Below are positions 13,643 through 24,500 of a stretch of DNA of 64,000 nt, piece after piece. Under the pieces are notes generated by a model. It was not told where the DNA came from and did not search any database. It worked only from the letters and a program-made list of their open reading frames with translations. Numbering within the stretch: position 1 is the stretch's first letter; each line of letters opens with the position of its first letter. This stretch comes from Fratercula arctica (lineage: Eukaryota > Chordata > Aves > Charadriiformes > Alcidae): positions 185,836,455 through 185,900,454 of the forward strand of contig CANTUZ010000001.1 of NCBI GenBank assembly GCA_947846985.1, given 5' to 3'. A program made the translations under genes and the position numbers.

Positions 13643-14755
13643 TCATATAACACAGTAAGGTTCCCTTGGTAACCTGGATTTTCTGCAGTAAAGAAGGGTT
13701 GTGCTGAAACAGCGCCTCAGCTCCCTGTTGGAGAAAATGCAGACAAAAGGATTGATTCCAGCTTGGGCAAAACTCATCCAGACAGCGGCCGTTAGAAATC
13801 CCCCGGGTACTACAGGCCCTCTTGCAAAAACTCTCCAGTAACAGGCTACCAAATAGGGACCCCACAAGGTCAGAAAGAGGAATGTCATGATGTAGAACAT
13901 TCTGCTGATTCTCTTCTCCATTTTGAACTCATCTAAAACCAGTAGCCTTCTCCTGCCTGTGGTGTTCGCGTTTTGCCTGATTCCCAACAAGGTTGGAGGT
14001 GTGGGACCCCTTCCAAATCCAGCCAGCCAATTAGCAGCTGCTTGACCACTCGCTCCAGGACCATGAAAAGTCCAGTTCTGGCTCACTGCTGCAACAAACT
14101 GGACTGGCTTCATTTTCCTGCGATCGTGAACAAAAAATATCAGCTTGAGGTAGACAAGCTGTGTGGCTAGGAGGATAAGGGCAAGAAGAAGCATAAATCC
14201 CAAGGAATCGTTAGCCCTGAAGGAACGATGCTGGAAAGTGCATTGGTCTTCCTCCCTAATGAACGAGTAGGTGCCCACGTCTAAAACTGGGGGGAAAGCC
14301 ATGGCTACAGAGAGGGTCCACACCATACAGATAACGGCCAAACAAGTCCAGAAGGTCAGCCTTTTCGTATAAAAACGGTGGTGGGCAATAGCTAAGTATC
14401 TGGTGACGCTTATGCAGAATAACATGAAAGCAGTGTGAAAGCAGGACAAAACCCCCAAAAAGGCAATCACTTTGCAAGTAAGAGTCCCATATGTCCAAGT
14501 AGAGCCATTTTTTACAGAGGTGAAAACAAATGGGAAACAAATTGCAGATCTGAGGATATCTGAGCAGCAAAGATCCAACAGGAAGTAGTAAGGAGCTCTA
14601 TGCAAGGTCTTATCTTTGACTAGCAAAATGGAGATCAGAAGGTTACCAACCACACTGACTCCTATTATGAAACCCAGTGAAGTCAGTTTCAGAAAAGCTG
14701 TTAAAGGAGAGAGATTTTGTAAAATGTTGTCAGCTGCATGGCTGTAGTTCGCCAT
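13643..14755 (-). CDS. GPR85: GPR85 (SREB2), orphan brain G protein-coupled receptor
   Basis: Intact 370-residue class A receptor, the family's usual length, encoded in one exon. Seven membrane segments are visible at about residues 26-46 (with G37-N38), 57-79, 94-119, 135-156, 186-208, 284-306 and 319-342. C94 and C172 are placed for the extracellular disulfide. The DRY site reads T118-R119-Y120. TM6 has FLTLWGP instead of CWxP, and TM7 has NPFVCIF (335-341) instead of NPxxY. These variants are typical of the SREB group (GPR27, GPR85, GPR173). The third intracellular loop (209-283) is long and Gly/Pro rich. N-glycosylation sequons lie at N3 and N14. The family is known as super-conserved brain receptors at the neuronal plasma membrane, with no agreed natural ligand; GPR85 is linked to neurogenesis and brain size. 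This start gives the expected N-terminus MANYSHAADN. The -3 base is T, so the Kozak context is only moderate, with +4 G. Confidence 0.97.
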   Translation of the reverse strand: MANYSHAADNILQNLSPLTAFLKLTSLGFIIGVSVVGNLLISILLVKDKTLHRAPYYFLLDLCCSDILRSAICFPFVFTSVKNGSTWTYGTLTCKVIAFLGVLSCFHTAFMLFCISVTRYLAIAHHRFYTKRLTFWTCLAVICMVWTLSVAMAFPPVLDVGTYSFIREEDQCTFQHRSFRANDSLGFMLLLALILLATQLVYLKLIFFVHDRRKMKPVQFVAAVSQNWTFHGPGASGQAAANWLAGFGRGPTPPTLLGIRQNANTTGRRRLLVLDEFKMEKRISRMFYIMTFLFLTLWGPYLVACYWRVFARGPVVPGGFLTAAVWMSFAQAGINPFVCIFSNRELRRCFSTTLLYCRKSRLPREPYCVI

Positions 14756-14800
14756 AGATGGATGGATGATATGTATATTGCCTCAGTCAAGTCTCATGAT
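14756..14800 (-). other. GPR85: GPR85 5' UTR part of coding exon, with splice acceptor
   Basis: On the minus strand a pyrimidine-rich tract ends in TTCTTATATATAG, with the AG at 14802-14801. This is a good acceptor and leaves 45 leader bases before the ATG. GPR85 orthologues are known to have a spliced 5' leader and an intronless coding region, which fits. The exact junction is a prediction. Confidence 0.65.
14783..14797 (-). CDS. Four-codon upstream ORF in GPR85 leader
   Basis: Within the predicted coding-exon leader, ATG at 14797 opens a frame of four sense codons (M-R-L-D) closed by TGA at 14785-14783. It ends 27 bases before the GPR85 start. It begins three bases after the predicted acceptor, so it would be present in every spliced transcript using that junction. 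Short upstream ORFs like this usually lower translation of the main frame. Whether ribosomes use it is unknown. Confidence 0.45.
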   Translation of the reverse strand: MRLD

Positions 14801-14802
14801 CT

Positions 14803-16042
14803 ATATATAAGAACAAGGAAAAAATAGATCCATACATCTTACTGAAAATGTAATCCACAAACAGAACTGATCTTGTGTCTAGTCACACAGTACATCCTCT
14901 TCTTTCTGATTTGTCATGCCACCAAAATATCTGAAAAAAAATCGAACTATCAGTTCTTAAGTTAACAAGAAATGATGTCAGAAAGTGTTAACAAAGATGT
15001 TAATTTATGGAGAACCAAATGAAGTTGTAAATTTGAGTACTATTGTTTGTTTTTGAAAATCACGAGGCTTTTTTTTTTATACTTACTGTTTAGCATGATC
15101 GATTATTGGCATTTCACAGATTTGGCTTCTTACAGTTTCAGAACTGACCAGTGCCCCTTATATTTGTCAACATATATAATTTTACAGTTAAAGCCTCAGA
15201 GATTTTATGAATCAAAAGATCCCCAGTTTGCAAGCCCAAGAGTTAATCACTGACATCTTTTTAAAAAATCCCCAAAGACTGCTGATATTTTGACATTACC
15301 TACATTTATTTTATGGCTACAGTATTTGTCAATGTTTTAGAGGCAGCTGCTGTGTTGATATGGATCACACCCAAAGAAACCCTGCAGAATTTATGTTTTT
15401 TAACCCAAGTCACCAAAGCACATTAATCACACTGTTAGTTCATGCACATTGCAAGAGAAACAGTATTCATTATTCCCCTCCCTTCCTCCTATAAACCATA
15501 ATTTTATCATTTAGGCTTTCAAATAAACAGGTATGCCAGACAGTCAATAGCACTATGCTTTAGGGTTCCCCGCCCCCCCCCCCCCCCCCCCCCCCCCCCC
15601 GCTTTAATGCAAATCTTTAAAGCCTCAGCACAATTCACAAGAAGCAACGGTCAGTGTAAATACTGAGCAAAAATAGGCAACACACCCAAGATATAATGCC
15701 CATCCTTTCGGGAGGGCTGTTTTTGGTTATGCTTAAATAAACATATAATAAATTGATAATTTTTTTTTTAGCTAATTAGGGCTCCGCGATTCCCACTAAT
15801 CCTCCCAATTAATCGCACCAAACACATTTCATGCAATAAAATAAAATAAATTAAAGAACTGTCTGCTGCTGCTGGTTTTTTTTGTTGTTGTTGTTTTTTT
15901 TTCCTCCCTCCAGAGCCAGGGACAGGAGCCACAGCAGGCATGATCAGGCTCCTTCGTTATTCGCACGAAGTGTTTCCTATGCCACCCTCGGGTGTACAAA
16001 GGATATTCCCACTGAATCCCAGCAAAATCCTTCCATTCTTAC
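14803..16042 (-). other. GPR85: GPR85 5' leader intron (minimum extent)
   Basis: This is the sequence between the predicted acceptor and the nearest strong minus-strand donor, GACG|GTAAGA with the exon ending at 16043. It contains no coding signal. It holds a C run at 15573-15600 and an AT-rich block with TAATTA-like cores at 15768-15815 next to the promoter. If donors at 16524 or 16579 are used, the intron is about 0.5 kb longer. Confidence 0.5.
15568..15600. repeat. Poly(C)/poly(G) run in GPR85 intron
   Basis: CCCC-G followed by 28 uninterrupted C residues, ending at 15600. On the transcribed minus strand this is a G(28) run, so the pre-mRNA would carry a very strong G-quadruplex-forming tract. 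Such long mononucleotide C runs are rare and length-unstable. The exact length may also be an assembly or sequencing artefact. Confidence 0.9.
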
Positions 16043-16120
16043 CGTCCACAAAAGAGCCTGATTGCTGCTGTGTAAACAGAGGCTGATCAGATCATGGCAT
16101 CGTTTTAAAACCATGAAATC

Positions 16121-16150
16121 AGGCTCCCCCCCCCCTCCCCCCCCTCCCCG
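16121..16150 (+). repeat. C-rich tract
   Basis: C runs broken by single T residues (C10-11, T, C8, T, C4). On the minus strand this is a G-rich tract with several G4+ runs. It is in the CpG island and probably in a GPR85 leader exon or its adjacent intron. Confidence 0.85.
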
Positions 16151-16212
16151 CCAGCCCCGCCGCGTCCCCTCCTCTGTGGAGCTGTCCCCGCCGCGCGGCC
16201 GGCCCTACCTCC

Positions 16213-16262
16213 GCACACACACACACAATCACACACACTCACACCGACACACACACAATCAC
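16213..16262 (+). repeat. (CA)n microsatellite with interruptions
   Basis: Dinucleotide CA runs are separated by AAT, CT and CGA interruptions, for example 'cacacacacacaatcacaca'. The repeat is in the CpG island close to the candidate GPR85 first-exon donors. On the minus strand it reads (TG)n. Confidence 0.9.
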
Positions 16263-16713
16263 GAAGACACTCGCTCCCCCCGCCCCCCTCAAGCACGGCC
16301 ATGCAGGGCTGGACTGCGCCTGCAAGGCAGCCCGGCTGCCGCTGCCCGGCAGCCGCATCTGCCGGAGCCATGCGAGAGCCTCCCGCGGCGGGGAGCTCGG
16401 GAGAGCGGAAGAGGCATTGTCTGCCAACGCTTCCATCGTGCCGCTTCTTTAGAAATCACACACACACACCCCCCCCAGCCCCACTCCCTGAGGGGGGTGG
16501 GGGGGAGCCCTCCCCACACGCACCTGCAGCTGCGGCAGCCCCCGGCACCCTCCGGCTCCCCAGCCCCTCTCCTCCTACCTGTTGGTGCCGGAGATCCCCA
16601 CATGCCAGCGGTGCTCCTTCCCGCCGACCCAGACCTGCTTTATCCTGGCGGCCTTTGCGAGAACCCTTTTTTTATTTTCCTCTGCCGTCTTTCATTCTTC
16701 TTTCTCTCAATCC

Positions 16714-16715
16714 TT

Positions 16716-16746
<31 letters not shown>
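16714..16746 (+). repeat. Poly(T) run with one C
   Basis: Fourteen T residues, then C, then a further run of T up to 16746. On the minus strand this is an A-rich tract inside the CpG island. Such a run could be nucleosome-excluding and may flank the transcription start. Confidence 0.9.
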
Positions 16747-16883
16747 GCCTGGGTACCTTGCCGGAGAACCCAGTCAGCGGCCGGGGCGGCGCATGCTCAC
16801 TGCGCCTCCTCCCTGCGCGCCGAGCCCCGTCCTCCCCTGTCGCAGCGGCACAATCTCCACCACTAACGCAGCGGCGGCGGCCG

Positions 16884-17080
16884 CCTCAGTGAGGGCAAGG
16901 TAGCGTCGGCGGCGGCTCCTGCCGCTGCTGTCTCGGCGAGGGCAAGGCAACCTCCGCGGCGGCGGCGGCCGTCTCCTCAGCGGTGGGCAGGCAGCCTCCG
17001 CGGCTTCAGCCCCCTCAGTGAGGGGAAGGCAGCCTGGGCACCAGCCTCCTCAGTGAGGGGCAGGCAGCCTCCGCGGCGGC
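16884..17080 (+). repeat. Five-copy GC-rich imperfect tandem repeat in promoter island
   Basis: Units start at about 16884, 16931, 16974, 17012 and 17045. Each contains a variant of CCTCAGTGAGGGGCAGGCAG, and most are followed by CCTCCGCGG. Spacing shrinks from about 45 to 36 bases. Copies differ by substitutions and small length changes, so this is an old or actively changing minisatellite. It sits where the GPR85 promoter or first exon is expected on the minus strand. Confidence 0.8.
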
Positions 17081-17770
17081 GCGTTCCCATCGCGATGCAT
17101 AGCCCAGCTGAGTTTATCGGCGAGCCCAGGCAAGCCAGCTTGAGGGAGGGGGAGGAATTAGGTCCTGCGCTCCTTGTTTATGCCTTTGAACTCCCCCCGC
17201 CCCTTCGCTTAAAATGGGGGGGCGAGGAAGCGGCCGCCGCGCTGGCACGTCGCAGCCCGTCAGGAGAGGGACCGGGCGGTTTCTTCATCTGCTGCTGCTG
17301 GCATCGTCCTGTACCTGTGTCTCGTTTTCCGTCCTCCCGCTTCCCACCCGCCGAATTCCTTCTTCCCTGAGCCAGGGGAGGGCTCCGCAAAAAGCGCGGC
17401 CGTTCGGGGCGGGCGCCTTTGCCGCGGAGCCGTGAGGACACCGCACCTTCCCCCCTGCCTCGGCTGCGCCGCCGAGCAAAGCGCCTTCCCAACGTTCAGC
17501 CCAGAGCCGGCGCCGAGCCGTCAGGGCGCTGCACGGCGGCGGTGCTGGGGTTTAATGCCAGCCTGTTCCCTCCGTCGCAGGGACGGCGTTCCCCCCTCGG
17601 GGCGAGAGCAGCGGCGGCGGCGCGCGCCGAGCCGTTAAACGGTTGGGGCGCGAGGCCGAGCCGTCCCGATGATGTCATGCGGGCCGGTGGGCCGAGGCGG
17701 CGGCGGCGCCGTGAGGCGGCCTGTGGCCTGGGCCTTGCTGGGGGCCGCCGCCGTAAATCCAGGCGGGAAA

Positions 17771-20700
17771 GGTTGGGATAAAGCTCGAAAGGGCACGTGT
17801 CCCTCCACCCTCGGGTTTTTAGGGAGGGTTATCCAGAAGGAGCGGGAACGTGGAGAAAGGCTCGCCCCAAAAGCAGTTGGTTTTGACCGCAAAGGCGGTT
17901 GAGGAACAGCGTGTGGAGAGATTTGGGTTCTGAGGAACGTCTTCACTGGGAAACTTACACTCGAGTCAGAATAAATCCTGGGGAACAGATTTATGGGGTT
18001 GATTCATAATGTGTGTCACATCTTTGAGGCCATTTGTAGGCTACAGGCCTTTTTTTAAGGCTGTTGTCAAAGTTTGGTTTCTTTTTTTTTGTTGGCACTT
18101 TCTGACAGTCATTGTAGTTGGTGGCCAAACCACAGAATTAGCTTCTGTAACAGCCTGATCAAGCCCAAAGGTCCACAGCCACTGGAAAAGGCAGTTATTT
18201 AAAACCAAAATCGCAGTGTTTTGAGCATGTGACTTGCTTCAGATAAAATTTAGTCTTGAGCAGAAAACTCACACAGAGCTCAGGTACCGCACATTTTTTT
18301 CTTCCTTTTCTGTGAATGTAATTATGATGACTTTGTGTTGGTGCTCATCTTTGGGGTTAGTCTCACTTTTAAAAATTGACATTTTGGGTGGTTATGGAAG
18401 TTACTACTTCAAGCTGCGCTTTTCATGTCACAATCACCTAAGCTAAGCAGACCTCTCCAACTATCCCTTTTCTGTTGCTAAATATATGTATCCACAGTGA
18501 CATACACAATGAATTTTGAAGTCATTCTTAATGTTAAAATGGAAGGAAATCTTCCTGGAAATCTATACTGAAACGAATGTAACTAAGCTGGTTTCCCGTC
18601 ATGGTCAGTGGTGACAAAAAGGTGCTTTAGGGAGCAAATAATCTCATTCTGAATTGCAAGTCTAAAATATGTTGGATGGATTGTGCTCTATTCTCTTGAT
18701 TGTAAGGGCAAAGTTAGGCAAGAGAAATCTTTGTTACAAAGGGAGAGATTTATGGTGGAACGTGACATAATGCTGTGTTTATCTGTTGTACTGGGAGCAG
18801 GTCACATCCCCCATGGAGGGAAGGCAAATCCATGAGTCGTGGGATTGGGAATCTGGGAGTTAAAGGCAGATGTCAGTTAAAGATGGCTCCAAGAAGCATG
18901 AAGGAGGAAATGAATGTGCAATGGGAAGGGGAGGAGGAGAAGAGCTATGGAAGGACAGGTGAAGATACCTGTGCTGACTAGTCCTTCAAAACAGCTGGGC
19001 TGGAGATATGAAAGGTTCAGAAAAAAAAAGTGTGAGGCAGCCTTTGTCGCAAGGTGAGCGGAATAGGGGTAGCCAAACAAAATTTCTTGGGGCTTTGCCA
19101 CAAGGAGGGATCCTGAACCCTGTTTAAATTGCCCGCTTCACAATGTAAGTGAGGCAACACTAAGGGCGACAGGAAGATGGTTCAAAAAACCCAGAGAACC
19201 AGTGTGCTATATAAGCATCTCAGAGGAAAGAAGCGATTACTCTTAGGAAAGTAAATATCTCTCCCTGCCTTTTTTTAAACTTAAGTATTTAAGTCTGCTT
19301 TTCCCCAAGAAGGAAGGGTAAAGGGAGAGAGTGTAACTGAAGTGTAAGTGCAAGAGCATTTATGTACCCTATTAGAGCTAGCAGCAGACTGATTAGAGCT
19401 TTCCCTAGAAAATGAAAAAGCCAAGACTATTTCCCTGACTTTCTGATTTAGATCAAAGACGTGAACCATCTCTAGGTTTGGGCAACCCCACTGCAAAGTT
19501 ATTGACAGTTATGGTATGGAGCTCTTTGATTTTCTCCTTTTGGAGTTATTTAATAATGGCATAGAAAGTAACTGGTGAAGTAGTCATCTTTGTTATTGGT
19601 AACTGAGGATCCTGTATTCCGATTGTAATTTTTTTCAATTTAGGTACCATTTAAGAATGATCAAGGGACTGGGTGCAGTGAGTTGGCTCCACTAAGTCCA
19701 TTCGCAGACCAGGATCACCTTATTGGAGAATCCTCCTTTGATATTCTTGGTCTTTGGCATTATCTGCAGATCTGGGCAGCTCATTCCCGTGAGGTGGTGG
19801 TGATGCTTGGGAGCACATGGCCAAGGTACGAGGAACACAGGGTGGGGCACAGTTGAATGCTATTGCAGAGGAGCTTTGTTGGTCTGTAAGTAGCGTTTTG
19901 GGTATTTGGAACCTAATTTCTGTTGAGGATATGTGCCGACCTGGAATCCTGTACCACAGTTGTGAGCCAAGTGAGGATGCTGGGTAGGTGATTCTCATTG
20001 TTTTGAGCTTTTTTCTCAGAATGGGAGAGGTTTTTGAGAAAAATCTGACACTGAGAAATCTCACTAATGGAGTCTGAGGTAGAGATAGGGCTAGAAGACT
20101 GGCTAGTGATGACAAGTAACTGTCAGTTGAAAAGATGGTGTGAGATATTGGCTTCACCAAGATCAGTAACAAATCTCAACAATTTCAGTGGAATGAGGAT
20201 TTCAGCATAGGGTCAGAAGTTCTGAATAGCTAACATGTAAAATACTCATTTCCCTATTCTCTTGATCATTTCGGTAATTAAGGTGTTTACTGGCTGTCTT
20301 GGAATTTGTATATATGCAATGTCTACCCTGTCTGCGTAATGGAAACTCTGAAGCACTGTAGGATTTTGCAACATTTCTACAAAACGGGAGAGATACTCTA
20401 CAAGGTGTACCCACCTCTGTGCAGAGGCCAGCACAAGATTTATGTATTGCTTAAGAGACTGTGATAGATGCTATCAAAGTACATCCTTTTCAAAGGGCTT
20501 AAGGAATTCTTCCAAGGGAAATTTCTTGCCTGAGCAGTAGATTTGTGCAACTTTAAAATAGTATTTAAGTACGACTTATGTAATACAGAGACCTGTGGAA
20601 GACCCCTGCACAATGGAGAATTTCACCTGCAATATATTTCGTTCCCGTGCTTTGTAAAGTATTTGCAGAGTAAAGACATTTGTTGGTAGTGTCTGGCTCC

Positions 20701-20850
20701 CAGGTTGGCTCTCAGCACAGACATAAATTTCACCCCACACTGAAAATCTCTCTAGTGGTCTCTGCCTCAGTGATGCATGTTTTCACCTATGACAAAACTG
20801 AATTCATGTGACTATAACAATTCCTATGGATGGTGATAATTGCAATTTTT
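17771..20850. other. Intergenic, no gene recognised
   Basis: Single-copy sequence upstream of the GPR85 island. No frame resembles a protein. No LINE or SINE is clear by eye. Part of it could be transcribed divergently from the island, but no exon is identifiable. Confidence 0.55.
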
Positions 20851-20859
20851 TTAATCTTT

Positions 20860-20905
20860 AGCGAGATCCTCAAATGTTTTATAAATGTTTCTCAAAAACA
20901 TTTAA
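20860..20905 (+). repeat. Possible ancient SINE/LINE tail fragment
   Basis: 'gagatcctcaaatgttttat' followed by 'aaatg' resembles the amniote repeat pattern 'gatctcaaagcgctttacaaa'. It is very short and diverged. A related and longer match lies near 61650. Confidence 0.25.
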
Positions 20906-21309
20906 TTAGTTATTCTAAGAAATGTTTCATAACTGCCCTTTGAAACTTAATTTTTGTTCTTAAAAGTTGAGCTATGTTGCACGTTTACACAGGAATAAAT
21001 GAAGGTTTAAGGGCAAACACACATAAGCTTATCTGCTGAGCATATGAAAAAGGCTTTGTCCTGCAGAGGAAAACCTCTGCTCTGTACAACTCTAATAGGA
21101 GTGAAGCACCAATACGCTTCTGAAAATCCCGTTAGATACTTACCTACCTGTATCCTCAGGCTTCTAAACATCTTTTACTAGTTCATTCATTAGGACTACA
21201 TTTGAAAGACTGGATACGTCTTTTGCATCTAGGTTTCGTAGATACACTGTTAAATCAGTGTTGCAGTGTTAAGTTCAGTTATTTTTTTGTGCAATTTAAG
21301 TAGTGTGGA

Positions 21310-21420
21310 CATGTAATTACTTGACTTCATTTGCATATCAGGTAGTTAGAAATGCAAATGAACTTAACTGTGGCCATGAATAATTACCAGTGTTAAATTG
21401 CACTGCTAATTACTTGTGCC
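21310..21420. promoter_or_regulatory. Candidate conserved enhancer: paired octamers plus three TAATTAC sites
   Basis: This AT-rich block holds two octamer (POU) motifs in opposite orientation, ATTTGCAT at 21329-21336 and ATGCAAAT at 21352-21359. Three identical TAATTAC homeodomain cores lie at 21314, 21381 and 21407. No repeat is recognisable. Such density within 100 bases is typical of deeply conserved developmental enhancers. The neighbouring genes GPR85 and, at a distance, FOXP2 are brain-expressed. Enhancer function is inferred, not shown. Confidence 0.4.
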
Positions 21421-21484
21421 TGCAAAAAGATAAGCTACATTTTTAAATTGCTGGACTTCATAAATGGCCTTTTATATATATGAT

Positions 21485-21532
21485 TTAGAGAGAGAGACAG
21501 AGAAAAGAGAGAGTTAGAGAGGCAAAGAAAGG
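21485..21532 (+). repeat. GA-rich simple sequence
   Basis: Imperfect (GA)n with 'agagagagacagagaaaaga' and related units. It is ordinary low-complexity DNA about 70 bases from the candidate enhancer. Confidence 0.8.
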
Positions 21533-21539
21533 TTCATAT

Positions 21540-24500
21540 GCGGTTGTTGTTGGTTTTGCGCCATATGTATGTTGTCCGGTACTGAAGAATTAGCAAATTG
21601 CTTATTTTCACAGCCAAGGTGGAGTGATAACATATAACTTAAAAAAGATAGATCCAGTCGCCTCCACAGTGATGCAGAAAAATGATTGAGCGCCACAGAA
21701 GAAAAAAAAAAAAGGAACATTATATTATCTGGAGAAGTAGTTCCAAGTAGATACATTTGTTGAGATAATGTTTTTGCATGGTTGAGAATATAATACTGCC
21801 ATCTTGGATCCCTCATAAATTGTCTATATAAATAACATAATATTCAAAATTTAATCTTTGAGCAATTTGTTTGGCTCAAGTTTTTTTTTGTGTGTGTTTT
21901 TTGGTATTTTTTTTTTAAATAACAGAGGCTAAGCACTCTCTTATATGTCTGTAGCACAAATCTTTTAATGTGAATAATTCTGAACTTGTACTCTTGTTAG
22001 TGGGAAGTATTGAAAATCTTATTTCATCAACAGTTTTTAGTTAATATGGGCAGCAGAGTAGAAATGCCTCAGCAGCAGGATCTACAGTGAGGTCCTGAGC
22101 TGCTGACCTCAGCCTGTACTCCCGGGGAGGAGAAGGAACCTCTTGTAAGAACATCAAGAGAATGTGCAGCAAGCTTACTGAAGTTCCTGCTGCATCCTGT
22201 CTCTCCGCTCTCTTTCTATGCCAGAAAATGTGTTGGTGTTTTGGTAACTGAATGTAGAACGAGAGGAAAAAGGCTCTCTTCTTTTTCCATTACAAAGAAT
22301 AAAATACCATTCCTTACAAATCTCATCGATGGAATTTATTGAAGCATGTGCACAGACCCTGGGAATAGTCTTACAGAAGTAGTGATTCATGTATTTAATG
22401 TATTTTCATCTGCAGTTTAATTAATCCAATTAATTGTACATATTTTAGTATAAGCTGCATTACAATATGTCTTTCAACTACTGTAAATACATTCCATTCA
22501 CTGGTTTGTTTTTCTGTGTATGACATACGGTAATGTGAATACATCGTAGTGGTATAATTCAGCAACCAAAAGAGTTGAAAGGAGCAATGCTAAGCACAGT
22601 TAGGAATTCATGACTAATTCACCTGTGGTGAAAGGCATGATTTTTGCGTGAGGCTTGTCTAACCAATAATATGAAAACAGTCTGGTGAGAAACAGGTAGA
22701 GAGTCTTTCAGAATTCAGAAGCTGGACTGGAACCACTGACCCAGGGCCATGCTAATGATTTTCTGACTCCGATGCATAGCTAAGCAGTCTCGGCCTCTTC
22801 CCCAAGATCTCTTTGACTCTCTTCTCTTTGACTGTTGTTCTTATCTTCTGACACTCAACCAACCCTGTTTGGGTAAAAGTGGAGCATCCCCACACGAGAG
22901 ATTTCCAGCCAATGCAAGTCAGCACCTTGGAACGACTAACAGAGAAAGCTGTGTTCATTTACTCCAGAAGGCCAGTCTGTTTGTTACTGTGATTTTAGAA
23001 GTTTTGTCTTAGCTTTAAAACCCGAGGATGGGCAAAAGCTTGTAGATTTTCTTTTTTAAACATAGGAAGTGTTTGGCTTATGTTACTTGTGCACCTCACC
23101 CCTTCTCAGATATTATGTTTGATAGTCTTTTTGTCTGTGCTATTTTAACACTTGAGTTTTCAATAAAATGCTTTCTTGCAGGCTATGTAATCCTTCAGGT
23201 TTACCTTACTAAATGGAAATTCAGGACTTGAAATCAGCTAACCACTGCTGAAGCACACAGCAGCTCTGCAGCGTCATGGTCATTAACAGTGCCAATCACA
23301 GCATTCAAGAACGCTTTTTTCCTGTCACCATTACAGATGCCAGTGGAACACTGTGGAGCAAAATGAATGGGGTTAGTGACATTACAGAACGGAATGCTTG
23401 CCTTGAGAGAGGAACCTGAAATTGCCTGAGAGACAAGGGAAGGATGGCTTCTTCCAGCTGAGCTGGATACAACGGTTTTATGCTCCGGATATTACGTCTA
23501 TACAGCCTCATGTCTGTGATGCAATTAACTAAACCAGTTATGTAAACTTCCTCTATCCCAGGCTCTTACGTAGTTTTCCAGCATGTGTGAATATGTGCGG
23601 AATGCTTCTTTGGCTGATTGGGGCCACTGCCAGGCTGTCAGGCTGTCAGGTATTGCTCCCATCTCTTTTTGTTCTGTTGGCTCACTGGAGATTATTAGGA
23701 CATGGTCGGGGCCTAATGAAAGGAGTGATTATGGTTCATTATTTTTCATATACTTTCTGTCATGAAGCTATATAATGACTAAGTGAATTTATGCACGTTT
23801 CCTCCCCTCCAGTGTCTTTTAAACCTGGAGGCTGATTTTGGTCAAGTCAGTTACGTGATCAGAGAGGTCTCAGAGGCAGGTGAGATTCCTATTCTGTGAA
23901 TGTAGGTGTTGGCTGCTTGTCCTAGAGCTTACCTTTTTCCCTTGCTGTTCTTTCAGGCTGACCACCACTTTCAGGCTGGCCACCACTACCCAGGGACCCT
24001 GGTCCACACCTGAGGCTTCAGCATACAGTGATTCATCCACTGGTCAAAACTGGCCATGGCCTGGAGTTTCAGTCCCTTCCCAATTCGAACTCTTTGTGAC
24101 CAGGCTTGGCTGTGCTCAGCTGTGCATGGATGACACTTGGTATGTCCCTGTGATTTCTGTGTCCAGGAGCAGAGTGGCAAGTAGCAAGCACAGCACTGCT
24201 TTAGACTCAAAGACCACGCTGGTTCTGTGACAGACTACACACATCCTGTTCATTGTTCAGTAACAAACGGATCAACGGTCCCGCTGCTGAGCTCCTCCTC
24301 GTTTCTGTTGCAGCTACTGCTCTGTTTCTTCCAGTTCACAGAACTATTTGTATGACTGTTATTAGCGTGTGGGGATATATGTCAAATCAATCACTTTTGT
24401 AGAGCTGAGATGTATAAATACTTCCTTTCTCTTCCATTTTAAGGTTAGGTTAGAGGTGAGCCATGAACGGACAGTATGTTGTAGGATTAGAGAGACTATT

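Larger units (their letters stand above)
16043..16579 (-). promoter_or_regulatory. GPR85: Cluster of candidate GPR85 first-exon donors
   Basis: Three near-consensus minus-strand donors sit in the island: CAG|GTAGGAGG with the exon ending at 16579, CAG|GTGCGTG ending at 16524, and ACG|GTAAGA ending at 16043. A fourth, weaker one (CAG|GTACAG) lies near 17310. This suggests alternative non-coding first exons or staggered donors feeding the single coding exon. The sequence cannot say which is used. Confidence 0.45.
16100..17770. promoter_or_regulatory. GPR85: CpG island, GPR85 promoter region
   Basis: About 1.7 kb of GC-rich, CpG-dense DNA contrasts sharply with the AT-rich flanks and lies immediately upstream of the GPR85 coding exon on the minus strand. 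It contains GC boxes, long CGG/CCG stretches and a CRE-like TGATGTCAT at about 17670. An E-box in a near-palindrome (GGGCACGTGTCCC) lies just outside at about 17792-17804. Long open frames in all phases here come from high GC and are not genes. Bidirectional transcription is possible; a plus-strand donor-like CAAG|GTAGCG occurs near 16899. Confidence 0.8.

Noticed and set aside
16062..16892. 276-codon plus-strand frame in CpG island
   Set aside because: Pro/Arg/His-rich translation of GC-rich, (CA)n and poly(T) sequence on the strand opposite GPR85; a composition artefact.
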